Positions 13,982 through 24,200 of a stretch of DNA of 64,000 nt are shown here, in pieces. Source of the stretch: Eubacterium sp. (lineage in GTDB: Bacteria > Bacillota > Clostridia > Lachnospirales > Lachnospiraceae). Position 1 is the stretch's first letter, and each line of letters begins with the position of its first letter. A program made the translations under genes and the position numbers. The stretch spans positions 93,376 to 157,375 of the forward strand of contig JAFWIO010000076.1 in assembly GCA_017514785.1 (NCBI GenBank), given 5' to 3'. The notes beneath the pieces were generated by a model that worked only from the letters and a program-made list of their open reading frames with translations, had not been told where the DNA came from and searched no databases.

Positions 13982-15946
13982 ATGAAAAAGATTAAAGTAT
14001 GCGCGGCTACACCAAATATTACAGTGGCCGACCCAAAAGCAAATGCAAAAGAGATTATAAGAATTTCCAAGAATGCAGGAAAGAAAGGTGCAAAATTAAT
14101 TGTATTTCCAGAGCTTTCTTTGACGGGGTGTACTTGTGGAGATTTATTCTTCCAAGATGCTTTGCTAGAGAGTGCAATGGAAAACTTAGAAGTGATAGCA
14201 GAGAAGACTAAAGATATCAAGGCTGCTATTGTTTTTGGTTTGCCTGTTATGATGGATCACGACATTTACAACGTGGCTGCAGTTTTGTTTAAGGGTAAAC
14301 TTTGTGGTTTCGATATCAAGAACAAAACACTCTGGGATGCATATGGAGATGAGTTTAGATGGTTCAGATATAGACTAAGAGGAAAAGTTAAGAATATCGA
14401 ATTTTTACCTTTCAATTTAAAAAATAAATCCGGAAAACTAATTGATAACATGTCCGGTGGTTATGATTTAGATATAAGTGAAAACTTACGAATTGATTTC
14501 AAAAGACAGCTAGGTTTTATTCTAGGTGTTGGAATTGGAAATGACGGAGAAGGTAGATATTACGAGTGCTCATACAGAGGCGATGAAGTAGATATAGTAG
14601 CGCACTTAGGTGCTAGAAGAAAAGTAGTGGATGAAGACACAGAAGATTTTGTTCAAAATGTTGCTTATGATTCAAATGCTCAGGTAGTTTATGCTGAAGC
14701 AGGTGATGGAGAGTCTAGTACAGACTTTGTCTTTGCCGGAGAGAGCACTATAGCAAGTGAGTACACAGTTTATAAGAAATCTACTCCATTTAAGAATCAA
14801 GCAATAATAGCAGAAGTTGATATAGATGAAAAGAAGGATGCATTAGTTCGCAATCAGTACGGACAGACTATTGCAAAGTCTGAAGAGGGTCCTTCAAAAC
14901 ACAAACGCCCTGAAATTGTAATGTTAGATGGTGATTATTGGTCAATGCCATCTGATATGTTGGGATTTAACCCATTTATCCCTGATGATGAGCGCGACAA
15001 AGTAAAGATGTGCAAAAACATTTTGAAGATTCAGTCAAAGGCGTTGGTAAAGAGAATGAAGACTGTCGGAGCGGACAAATTGGTAGTGGGCATATCTGGT
15101 GGACTTGATTCTACTTTGGCGCTAATTGCATGTGTGAATGCTTGTGATGAACTAAAGATTAATCACAAGAATATTATCGCAATTACTATGCCAGGTTTTG
15201 GAACAACTAGTAGAACACACGATAACGCTAGTAAGATGATGAGATTTTACGGCGTTACAAAGAAAGAAATTGATATCACAGAATCAGTGAAGCAACATTT
15301 CGCAGACATTAAACACGGTATTAGAAATAAGAATGCTACATTTGAAAATGCGCAGGCTAGAATGCGCACAATGATTTTGATGGATGTGGCTAATGACAAT
15401 AATGCGTTGGTGGTAGGAACTGGAGACTTCTCTGAACTTGCTCTTGGATGGTGCACATACAATGGTGATCACATGGCTATGTATAGTGTAAATGCAAACA
15501 TTCCAAAGACTGTGATTAGAGAAGTGGTAAATTACGAGGCAGATAGAATTAAGAATGAGCGACTAAGTAAGATTCTTAAGGATATTGTGGATACGCCGGT
15601 TAGTCCAGAACTTCTTCCAAGCAAAAAAGATAAGATTGCTCAAAAGACAGAAGATATAGTAGGACCATATGAGCTGCACGATTTCTTCTTGTATGAGATA
15701 GTGTATTTAGGTAAAACTCCAAGTGAAGTGGAGTCGGATGCTATTGTTAACTTTATGGAGCAGTACAAGATAGATGTTGTTAAGCATTGGCTAAAAGTGT
15801 TTATAAAGAGATTTTTCTCGCAACAGTTCAAGAGAAATTGTAGCCCTGATGGACCACAGGTGTTCTCATTTGGATTTTCACCAAGAGGCGGATTTATGAT
15901 GCCATCAGATGCCTCGGCCAAAGCTTGGCTAGATTATTTAAAGTAG
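13982..15946 (+). CDS. nadE: NAD+ synthase, two-domain type with degenerate glutaminase domain
   Basis: Amidates nicotinic acid adenine dinucleotide to NAD+. The 654-residue layout is that of glutamine-dependent enzymes: nitrilase-like domain (about 1-270) and synthetase domain (about 320-654). The latter has the PP-loop ISGGLDSTLAL and the GTGDFSELALGW block. In the nitrilase half, Glu44 (FPELSLTG) and Lys115 (NKTLWDAYGDEF) fit the catalytic positions. The V-C-E-D nucleophile motif is absent: counting back from the conserved GDGESSTD block, Val183 in FILGVGIGND takes the cysteine's place. The nearest cysteine is Cys196. It may therefore use free ammonia, or another nucleophile. A SD-type GGAG precedes the start. 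Confidence 0.9.
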   Translation: MKKIKVCAATPNITVADPKANAKEIIRISKNAGKKGAKLIVFPELSLTGCTCGDLFFQDALLESAMENLEVIAEKTKDIKAAIVFGLPVMMDHDIYNVAAVLFKGKLCGFDIKNKTLWDAYGDEFRWFRYRLRGKVKNIEFLPFNLKNKSGKLIDNMSGGYDLDISENLRIDFKRQLGFILGVGIGNDGEGRYYECSYRGDEVDIVAHLGARRKVVDEDTEDFVQNVAYDSNAQVVYAEAGDGESSTDFVFAGESTIASEYTVYKKSTPFKNQAIIAEVDIDEKKDALVRNQYGQTIAKSEEGPSKHKRPEIVMLDGDYWSMPSDMLGFNPFIPDDERDKVKMCKNILKIQSKALVKRMKTVGADKLVVGISGGLDSTLALIACVNACDELKINHKNIIAITMPGFGTTSRTHDNASKMMRFYGVTKKEIDITESVKQHFADIKHGIRNKNATFENAQARMRTMILMDVANDNNALVVGTGDFSELALGWCTYNGDHMAMYSVNANIPKTVIREVVNYEADRIKNERLSKILKDIVDTPVSPELLPSKKDKIAQKTEDIVGPYELHDFFLYEIVYLGKTPSEVESDAIVNFMEQYKIDVVKHWLKVFIKRFFSQQFKRNCSPDGPQVFSFGFSPRGGFMMPSDASAKAWLDYLK

Positions 15947-15991
15947 TACTTAATTAAAGAACTTTTTAAATAAATTATTTAGGAGGATATT

Positions 15992-16735
15992 ATGAAAAAG
16001 AAAAACGGAATTATTATCGCACTATGTGTGGTAGTGGTGGCTTTAATAGTAGTACTTGCTTTTGTTCTTGGAAGAAGCACTAGTAAAGAAGCGACTACAA
16101 ATGCACCAACAATTGCACCTACTCAGGCTACACAGACAGCTGCTCAGACAGCAAAGAGTGATGTTAGTTCTTCAGACATAAAAGTTGTGAAGAAGTATGT
16201 TACTGTTGAAAATGATGATTACAACATGGTATTAGTGCTTGAAAATACTGGAAAAGCTGATGCTGCAGTGGCAGTAGTTGGCAAAATCTTTGACGGAGCC
16301 AATGCGAATGTTGGAACTGAAAGAGAATCTATCTTTATGGATCCAGGTTCACAGTCTGTAGTTTGTCTAGACTTTGATACAGAGGGTATTAAGGTGAAGG
16401 ATGATGACTATAAGATTTCAGTGGCATCAGCTACTAGTGTTAAACCGGGTCTTAAAAACATTACATACAAGAAAAAGACTGTTGGAAACATTGTTAAAGT
16501 TACATCTAAGAATGAAGGTGACTTTGACCTAAAGGGAGTAGAAACACATGTATTGTTCTATGACAATGGTGAACTAGTGGACATTGAAAGTGAAGATATG
16601 ATTGAGAATGATTCAGAAATCTTTACAAAGGGCACTAAAGTTATACAGTCATTTGACACAAGAGAACAGTTCGACAAAGTAAAAGTTTACTACTCACAAG
16701 ATCAAGAACAGCCAGACGCAGAAGACGATGACTAA
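15992..16735 (+). CDS. membrane-anchored extracytoplasmic protein of unknown function
   Basis: Not assigned to a named family. One N-terminal transmembrane helix (about 6-27) with a positively charged cytoplasmic end, then a Thr/Pro/Gln-rich linker (about 30-58). An extracellular part with two beta-rich segments follows: YNMVLVLENTGKADAAV and VGNIVKVTSKNEGDFDL. These alternations resemble FxLYD-like domains in which the backbone strand carries N-x-G/N-E-G turns. The C-terminus is acidic (AEDDD). It follows nadE by 45 bases with a GGAGG site and no terminator, so co-transcription is possible. The linker recalls those of the secreted glucanases but the tail is acidic, not basic. Confidence 0.6.
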   Translation: MKKKNGIIIALCVVVVALIVVLAFVLGRSTSKEATTNAPTIAPTQATQTAAQTAKSDVSSSDIKVVKKYVTVENDDYNMVLVLENTGKADAAVAVVGKIFDGANANVGTERESIFMDPGSQSVVCLDFDTEGIKVKDDDYKISVASATSVKPGLKNITYKKKTVGNIVKVTSKNEGDFDLKGVETHVLFYDNGELVDIESEDMIENDSEIFTKGTKVIQSFDTREQFDKVKVYYSQDQEQPDAEDDD

Positions 16736-16746
16736 ACAATAAATAA

Positions 16747-16782
16747 TAAAACACCAGTTGTTAATTCAACTGGTGTTTTTAT
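16747..16782. terminator. bidirectional intrinsic terminator
   Basis: ACACCAGTTG pairs with CAACTGGTGT around TTAATT, flanked by A and T runs. It serves the plus-strand gene ending at 16735 and the azlCD genes converging from the right. Confidence 0.88.
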
Positions 16783-17084
16783 ATGAATAACTCTGTGATA
16801 AATACTACTAAACAACTGACTGCAGCTGTAATAAATAGGTTTGGCTTTTTCCAAGCAACGATGATGGCTGCTACCAAAGCAAGTGTGCCGGAAATCCAAG
16901 ACTGTGTTGCATTTATAATAGCTGGGAATGTCATAACTGAAAGTGTGACATATGGCACGTAGTATAGAAACGATCTAATATATTTATTTTTTATTTCTTT
17001 CCTAATTAACGTGATCGGCAAAACCCTAATCAAGTATGTGACGATAGTCATTAGAAGGAGCGTGATATAAAACTTACTGTTCAT
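16779..17084 (-). CDS. azlD: AzlD-family small subunit of branched-chain amino acid exporter
   Basis: A 101-residue membrane protein with three to four hydrophobic segments and the family's early T-Y-L-I-R-V-L-P motif, followed by L-Y-Y-V-P-Y at the second helix. Works with AzlC to export branched-chain amino acids in characterised relatives. It overlaps azlC by 11 bases, indicating translational coupling. The stop codon lies in the shared bidirectional terminator. Substrate is inferred from family. Confidence 0.85.
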   Translation of the reverse strand: MNSKFYITLLLMTIVTYLIRVLPITLIRKEIKNKYIRSFLYYVPYVTLSVMTFPAIINATQSWISGTLALVAAIIVAWKKPNLFITAAVSCLVVFITELFI

Positions 17085-17793
17085 CTTGAGCCTCCTTCAC
17101 CGGTTTAATTATCGAAAAGATTCCTGCAATCACAACGGTAAGAACAATTATCTTTATACCGCTATCAATTCCCTTAACAATAGGAATAACTGAAAGCAAG
17201 TAGCTTGCTACAAAGCTGACTACGATAACAGCAGCTATCACTTTGTTTTTCTTTCCCTCAGGAATAATAATTGCGATAAACATACCAAACAAACCAACAC
17301 TTAGCGCGCTAATAACACTTTCCGGCAAAACATTGCCGAGCGCAACGCCCAGAGCAGTACCAACTACCCAGCCAGGTGAAGCCACAGTAGCCATACCGAA
17401 AATGTAGTACGGATTTAGCTTTCCTTCCACAGCGATGGCTGCGCCAAAGATCTCATCAGTAATAAAGTATCCCATAATAAGTCGCTTCCATACAGGAGTG
17501 TCCTCAGGAATCTTTTGACTAAGAGAACATGACATCAAAAGGTATCTAGCATTAGCTACCAACTCCATCAAAACCATCACAAGAATAGTAGTGCCTGCGC
17601 CAAAGAGAGTAATAAAAATATACTCCCCAGCAGATGCGTGGAGTCCAAAACTCATAAGTGCAGACTTAATGACAGAAATCTTGGCTGCTTTGGCTTGGAT
17701 GCCTAGCGCAAAAGCCACAGCAAAATAACCAAGTCCAATTGGTATGCCTGTTTCTAATCCTTTTATATACGCTTTTTTGTTTGAATGTTCCAT
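17074..17793 (-). CDS. azlC: AzlC-family large subunit of branched-chain amino acid exporter
   Basis: 239 residues with about seven to eight hydrophobic segments. N-terminal pattern PIGLGYFAVAFALG and the S-x-x-x-F-x-G-x-x-Q/H-like segment S-A-L-M-S-F-G-L-H-A-S-A-G-E-Y fit AzlC. The DEIFGAA and GMATVASPGWVVGT blocks are also typical. First gene of a two-gene operon with azlD, transcribed divergently from addB. The substrate could differ from leucine/valine; AzlCD-like exporters handle varied hydrophobic solutes. Confidence 0.88.
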   Translation of the reverse strand: MEHSNKKAYIKGLETGIPIGLGYFAVAFALGIQAKAAKISVIKSALMSFGLHASAGEYIFITLFGAGTTILVMVLMELVANARYLLMSCSLSQKIPEDTPVWKRLIMGYFITDEIFGAAIAVEGKLNPYYIFGMATVASPGWVVGTALGVALGNVLPESVISALSVGLFGMFIAIIIPEGKKNKVIAAVIVVSFVASYLLSVIPIVKGIDSGIKIIVLTVVIAGIFSIIKPVKEAQDEQ

Positions 17794-17818
17794 ATGTTTA
17801 ATCCTTTACGCAAAGAAT

Positions 17819-17847
17819 ATAATAATACATTTTCATCTAATAAACAA
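17819..17847 (-). promoter_or_regulatory. possible promoter of azlCD
   Basis: On the minus strand TTGTTT (17847-17842), a 17-base spacer and TATTAT (17824-17819), about 26 bases from the azlC start. Confidence 0.4.
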
Positions 17848-17879
17848 ATCAAATGTACCATTTATTGGACGGCTATTTA

Positions 17880-17888
17880 TGGTATAAT
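17880..17888 (+). promoter_or_regulatory. extended -10 promoter of addB
   Basis: TGGTATAAT with TATAAT at 17883-17888, 21 bases ahead of the addB start. The -35 is poor. Confidence 0.55.
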
Positions 17889-17909
17889 ACTAAACAGTGA
17901 GGGCACGGA

Positions 17910-20900
17910 ATGTTAAATTTTATTATTGGAACCGCAGGTAGCGGAAAATCTTATGAATTACAACAAAAGTTAATAAAAGAATCTACTGATAATCCAGATA
18001 GTAGATTTGTTCTTTTGGTGCCAGATCAATACTCATTGGAAGCTCAAAAGGAGATTCTAGATAAGCATCCTAACCATGGTGCTTTTAATATTGAAGTATC
18101 AAGTTTTAACCGTTTGGCCTATGAAGTGCTAGATGAACAGGGCTTTGGCGAAGCCAAATTAATGACTGATTTAGCTAAGACTATATTGGTTAGAAAATGT
18201 TTGATTGATTGCAAAGATGATCTAGAAGTGTTCAAGGGCAAAGTGAATATGCCAGGTTTTACAGATAAGATGAAATCTGTCATTAACGAACTTGGTCAGT
18301 ACAACATAAGTCAGGACAAACTAAGAGAGATTATTGAAAAGAGTGATGATCTATTAAGCGAGAAATTGGAAGACGTTTTCAAGGTGAGAGAACGTTTTAA
18401 TAGTTATGTAACAGAAAAGAATCTAACTACTGATGAATTGCTAGATAGATTTATGAAGTGTATTCCTAATTCAAATATTATTGAGAATACTTATATTTAC
18501 ATAGATGGATTTACAGGTTTTACACCTATACAGGAAAGAGTGATAGAGGGGTTAACTAGAAAGGCAAAGGATGTCACAGTGACAGCCACCATACCTGTAG
18601 ATGAGTATAAAAACACATCGGATCTAAGAAGTGATGATTTATTCTATTTAGGAAAGAATACCGTTAAACATCTAAGACGTTTTGCCGCAGAAAACGGACT
18701 AGAGGGAGATATTGATTTAATAGAAGACAAAGATGGTCATCCTAGAAGAATTCAGGATAATGATGCACTTTCATTTGTGTCTAGAACTATATTTGGACAA
18801 AGTGCAGATAAGTATGAAGAAGAGCAAGATTCTATAGAAATTCATGAAGCAGATTCGCTAGAAAACGAGGTTTTAACCGTTGTTAAGCGTATTGAGCGAT
18901 TAGTAAGGACTGAAGGTTACAGATATAGGGATTTTGCCATAATAACGGCTGATTTAGAGAGTTATTATCCATATTTAGACAAAATCACACGCAAATATGA
19001 AATACCTGTATTTATCGATTATAAGCGCAGAACAGGTATGAATGCTTTTGCAGATTTGGTGGTGGCTTTGGCTAGATTAGCACGTTTGAATTTCTCGTAT
19101 GATTCGCTTTTCCATGTCTTGAGAACAGGACTTACACCTATCAGTGAGAGTGACATTGACTTTATTGAAAACTATATTATCACATTTAAAAGAACATCAT
19201 TTAACAGTTTCGCTCAGGAGTGGAAGAGACCGCTAGATAATCGATACAAATTAGATCGAGTAAATGAGATAAGAAAAAATATCTACGAAACATTCAAACC
19301 ATACATGAGCGTTATGAGAAATTCTAATTCTACAGTTAGTGATTACTGTAAGAGTGTCTATGATATTCTCGTTGCGTTTAATATTGATAAGCGCGTGGAT
19401 GAATATGTAGAGAGATTCCACGAAGAAGGAAACTATGCTTTAGAAGAAGAGTACAGTCAGATTTATTCTGCCATCGTTAGATTGCTTGAAACTATCGAGA
19501 ATACTATGGGCGATGAAAAAATCACTTTAAATGATTTTGAAAAATTGATTGTTAGTTCTATAGAGTCGTTAAAGATTGGTATCATTCCTCCGGGAATTGA
19601 TGATGTTATGGTGGGTGATATCGAGAGAACTCGTCTTAAGGATATAAAGAAAATCATTTTCTTGTTAGGAGCAAACGATGGCGTCATTCCAAATACTTCT
19701 AATCCAGCTACTATAGTGAATGATGCAGATAGAGAAAGACTAAAAGAGAATGGATACGAATTTGCGCCTACTACTAAGGATAATGTCTTTAAGCAAATGT
19801 TCTATTTGTATATGCTTCTCACTAAACCTACAGAGAAGTTTGTTGTTTCATTTAGCAACCAGGACAAAGACTTCAAACCTCTTAAACAATCATACTTTGT
19901 TGATATGTTAAGAGCAATTCTTAAAGAGACTGGTACCATTTTGGATAGTGAAACTGAAAGCAAAGTAGAAGATATAGTAAATGCAAATGTAGCATTGGAT
20001 TTCTTGGCGAAGAAAGGAAGAGTAATCAAGTATTCTCAAGATGAAAATGAAAAGAAGCTATATTCGTCACTTAAGAATTATATGCTTCAGAACAAAGTTG
20101 AAATAGATGCAGTCCATCTAATGAACGATGGGTTAAAATTTGAATATAAAGAGCGTGGTATTGAGACTTCGCTAGCTAAAGATTTATATAAACCTGAAGA
20201 GGATATAAAAGTAACCGAAGCCCAGCAGTTTATTAATTGTCCATATAATCACTTCTTGAATTACGGATTGAATCTAAAAGAACGTGAATATTATCAGTTT
20301 GATAACTTGCAAAAGGGAAATATTGAGCATGATATTTTGGAGAGGTTCTTTAAGTCAGTAAATGAAAACAAAATTGATTTAAAGAATGTTGACCAAAAGA
20401 AGATTGATCAAATACTTGATACTGCCGCAAAAGAAGCTTTCGAGTGTGAAAGAGCGGGTGATTTTATCAAGACTGACTCATCAAAAGAGTTTTTAAAACA
20501 CCAGTTAACTAACATTGCAAAAGAAAGTGTGAATGCGCTTATTAAACATCTTCAAAGAGGTAAGTTTGAAGTGTCATATTTGGAGGAGCGTGTTTCTGGT
20601 GGTAAGGCAGACCGTGTTGATAGATATGAAGATGGTAATGATATTTACATAAAAGTAATAGATTACAAAACTGGAAGTAGTGTTGGCTTTAGTTTTGGCG
20701 AGTTGATGTATGGAAAGAATATGCAGGTATTCGTATATCTAAAGGATGCATTGCAAAGAGAGATTGAAAACAATCCAGGCAAGAATGTTATCCCTGCAGG
20801 TGCTTTCTATTTCAGAGCGAGAGAAAACTATGTGGGCAAATCTAACGGAACTGGTGATACGTCTGGCAAGCAAATAGAAGAACAAAATATTAATAACGCT

Positions 20901-21257
20901 TTCAAGATGTCTGGCTTGTTAAACAAAGAAGCTATAAAGGTCTTTGACGAAGACAACAAACCTGAAGAAACAATTAGTTTGCCTTCTAGTAAACCAGAAG
21001 AGGCTATGTTTGACACAGAAAACTATATGAAACTCTTAGATTATGTAGACGATAAAATTGATGAGATAAGAGGGGACATAAAACATGGCTATATAAAAGT
21101 TGAGCCTTATGATGGAGCATGTAAGTACTGTTCTTACCAAGGTGTTTGCAGAAAAGAAATGGGTAATGTTGAATTTAAAAAGGCTGAGAATTTGAAGGCA
21201 CAAGATGTCATTAAGATATTGAATGGAGAAGAAGATGACGCAAATTCCATGGACTAA
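17910..21257 (+). CDS. addB: AddB subunit of AddAB helicase-nuclease
   Basis: Processes double-strand DNA ends for RecA-dependent repair, together with AddA. The 1115-residue length is typical. The N-terminal Walker A reads GTAGSGKS. The C-terminal nuclease has GKADRVD and VIDYKTG. Four cysteines for the family's 4Fe-4S cluster are present: Cys777 (INCPYNHF) and Cys1071, Cys1074 and Cys1080 (CKYCSYQGVC). The gene is followed immediately by addA with overlapping ends. The ribosome site is weak (GAGGGCAC). All diagnostic motifs are intact. Confidence 0.95.
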   Translation: MLNFIIGTAGSGKSYELQQKLIKESTDNPDSRFVLLVPDQYSLEAQKEILDKHPNHGAFNIEVSSFNRLAYEVLDEQGFGEAKLMTDLAKTILVRKCLIDCKDDLEVFKGKVNMPGFTDKMKSVINELGQYNISQDKLREIIEKSDDLLSEKLEDVFKVRERFNSYVTEKNLTTDELLDRFMKCIPNSNIIENTYIYIDGFTGFTPIQERVIEGLTRKAKDVTVTATIPVDEYKNTSDLRSDDLFYLGKNTVKHLRRFAAENGLEGDIDLIEDKDGHPRRIQDNDALSFVSRTIFGQSADKYEEEQDSIEIHEADSLENEVLTVVKRIERLVRTEGYRYRDFAIITADLESYYPYLDKITRKYEIPVFIDYKRRTGMNAFADLVVALARLARLNFSYDSLFHVLRTGLTPISESDIDFIENYIITFKRTSFNSFAQEWKRPLDNRYKLDRVNEIRKNIYETFKPYMSVMRNSNSTVSDYCKSVYDILVAFNIDKRVDEYVERFHEEGNYALEEEYSQIYSAIVRLLETIENTMGDEKITLNDFEKLIVSSIESLKIGIIPPGIDDVMVGDIERTRLKDIKKIIFLLGANDGVIPNTSNPATIVNDADRERLKENGYEFAPTTKDNVFKQMFYLYMLLTKPTEKFVVSFSNQDKDFKPLKQSYFVDMLRAILKETGTILDSETESKVEDIVNANVALDFLAKKGRVIKYSQDENEKKLYSSLKNYMLQNKVEIDAVHLMNDGLKFEYKERGIETSLAKDLYKPEEDIKVTEAQQFINCPYNHFLNYGLNLKEREYYQFDNLQKGNIEHDILERFFKSVNENKIDLKNVDQKKIDQILDTAAKEAFECERAGDFIKTDSSKEFLKHQLTNIAKESVNALIKHLQRGKFEVSYLEERVSGGKADRVDRYEDGNDIYIKVIDYKTGSSVGFSFGELMYGKNMQVFVYLKDALQREIENNPGKNVIPAGAFYFRARENYVGKSNGTGDTSGKQIEEQNINNAFKMSGLLNKEAIKVFDEDNKPEETISLPSSKPEEAMFDTENYMKLLDYVDDKIDEIRGDIKHGYIKVEPYDGACKYCSYQGVCRKEMGNVEFKKAENLKAQDVIKILNGEEDDANSMD

Positions 21258-24200
21258 AGATCAAGAAAAAGTAATAAATACGAGTGGAAAAGATATATTA
21301 GTGGCTGCCGGAGCTGGTTCTGGTAAGACCGCTGTATTAGTCGAGCGCATTATTAAAAAGGTGACTGACCCTAATCATCCAGTTGATATTGACCGTTTTT
21401 TGATAGTTACATTTACAAAAGCTGCTGCAGCGCAGATGAGAGAAAAGATTAGAGAGAAACTCTATACACTATCATATAAGAATCCGAAGGATGAAAATTT
21501 AAAGAGACAGTTGTCTCTAGTTCATACTGCCAACATTTCGACTATCGATAGTTTCGCCAAGAAGGTGGTGTCTGCCAATTTTGAAAAACTCGATATTGAT
21601 CCAAACTTTAGATTGATGGAGAAGGAAGAGTCAGACTTGCTCTTAGAAGATTATATAGAAGAGACGGTGGATGAAATGTTTGAAGAGGATAATCAAGATT
21701 TCATGAACGCTATGTCTCAGTTGGCGAAGGGAGATGTTTCTACGGATGTAGTCCGTAAAGTATCTCTCATAGTTAATAAAGCAAAAAACCAAGAATATCC
21801 TCTTAAATGGTTGGCTGATGCCATTGATAGAAATTATTGTGAGACAGAAGATGACTTTAATCAAAAAGAATTTGTAAAAAGATTTGTTGCCCAATTTGAG
21901 AAGTATAAAGAATTTAGTGATGATTTGTGGACAGCACTAAATGATGTGGAAGAAAATGAAACGCCTACAGAAATCATGCAAGAAATAATAGATAAAACTA
22001 ATAGTATACTAACTAAGTTAGAGGCAGCTTCCACATACAACGAATACCGAGACGCCATTATATCTTATGGTTTACAAAAGACAGTAACTCAGACTAAAGG
22101 CTATTTTGTAGACTTGAAAGAACATCATAATAAGCTGTTAACATACATCCGATCTTTTGTTGGAACAAATGGTAAGCCAAAGTATTTCCCTTCTGTAGAA
22201 GATGCTATGGAGGATGTAAATAAGAGTCAAAAGACAGCTAATGTTCTACTTGAAATTGCTATCAAGTCATTTGAAAAATGTATGAATGAAAAGAAGCGTA
22301 TTTGTGCGTACGACTTTAGCGATATAGCTCATTTTGCAATTGATGTTCTCTGTGAACCGGGAGAAGATGGACCGACTGCCAGTGATACAGCAAAGAAGAT
22401 GGCAGAAGGCTTTGAAGAAATACTAATAGACGAGTATCAAGATAGTAACTACATCCAGGAATATATGTTGTTTGCTTTGTCTAAAGGACAAGGTATCAAC
22501 AATGTATTTATGGTGGGTGATATTAAACAGAGTATTTATCGTTTTAGATCAGCAGAGCCTAAGATTTTCCTTGAAAAGCTAAATAATTTTGAAGAGGAAA
22601 ATGATGAACATACTAGAATTATCCTTGGTAAAAACTTCCGTAGTAGACCAGAGGTTATTAAATTCACTAACTTTATTTTTGAAGAGATTATGATAAAAGA
22701 TGTTGGTGGAATAAATTACAGCGATGGTCAAAAATTGGTTCAGGGTGCTGAGAATTATAATGAATCTTTAAACAATGGCAAAGAGGACAATAAAGCTGAA
22801 ATTATCTGTGTGCCTAGTCAGGATGGCCTTTCAAGACATGAGGTTGAGGCTAACATCATTGCAAGAAAGATTCTGAATATGATGGATGAGAAGACTGGTC
22901 TAAAAATTACTGATGAAAAGGCTAATAAAAGATCGCTTAGATATAACGATATAGTTATTTTGACGCGTTCACCTAAGACAGTGGTGGATACTTACTTAAG
23001 AGTTTTAGAAGAGTACGGAATCCCTGTGTATGGTGAGAAGAGAGATGGCTTTTATGAATCAACTGAAATTAAATGTATTCTAGATTTCTTGTCAGTTATT
23101 GATAACCCTATGCAAGATATTCCTTTGGCGGGGGTTATGACTAGCGCGTTCTATCATTTTGACGAGAGCGAACTAGGTTATATCAGATTGGTACAGCCAA
23201 AGGATGCTATGTACCATGCGGTTCAGAAGTATGCCGAAGAGGGAACAGATCAAAAATTAAAAGATAAAGTAAATGCTTTCTTGGAGTCGCTAGAGGATTA
23301 CAGAGACAAAGTAAAATATATGTCAGTGTATGAGTTTATCAATTATTTCCTAGACTCTAGTCGCTTTGATTTATATATTAGAAGTTTGCCGGCAGGTGCT
23401 AAGCGTATTCTTAATGTGGATATGCTTAAAGAGATTGCGTATAAATATGAAAACTCATCTTACAGATCGCTTTTCAATTTTGTTCGTTATGTGAATAAGA
23501 GTATTGATAACGACAAACAGATAGGTGAGGCATCAAATGTGCATGAAGATGATAACGTGGTTAGAATTACAAGTATTCACCAGAGTAAAGGTTTGGAATA
23601 CCCTGTCGTAATCCTATCTAATGTGGCTCCTGGAGGTAGAGGCGGAAGCAAAGAAAACAACTATTTAGTAAATAGTGATGGTGATATTGGACTAGATTCT
23701 TTAGATACAGAAAACAAGACTAAGACGGATACATTACTTGAAAGATATATTGTGGAAACTGAAGATGAACAGGAAAAAGCAGAAGAATTAAGACTTCTTT
23801 ATGTTGCCATGACTAGAGCAAAAGAGAAACTAGTTATCACTGCAATTAAGCTTGCAAAAAAAATAGAGAAAAAAGACTTTAAACCTATAAACAATGCAAA
23901 CAAAAAAGGTTCAATACTTGCTACTACTGATTTCTATCAAATGATTGCTCCGGTTTTAGGTACTGAGATATATGACGAAGTTCCGGACTTAATAGATGCG
24001 GAGAGCGAACCTAATGATGTAGATAAAGAGTTTTACAGGGTAGAAATGTATCCAACCATTGAGAGTTATCCATTTGTCGGTCTAGTAGAAGATGAATCTA
24101 TGGATGATTTGAAGTTGAAGTCTGATGAAGAAATAACAAATAAAATTATTGAGAATTTTGAATATAAATATGATTATAGAAAAGAGGCAAAACTTCGTGC

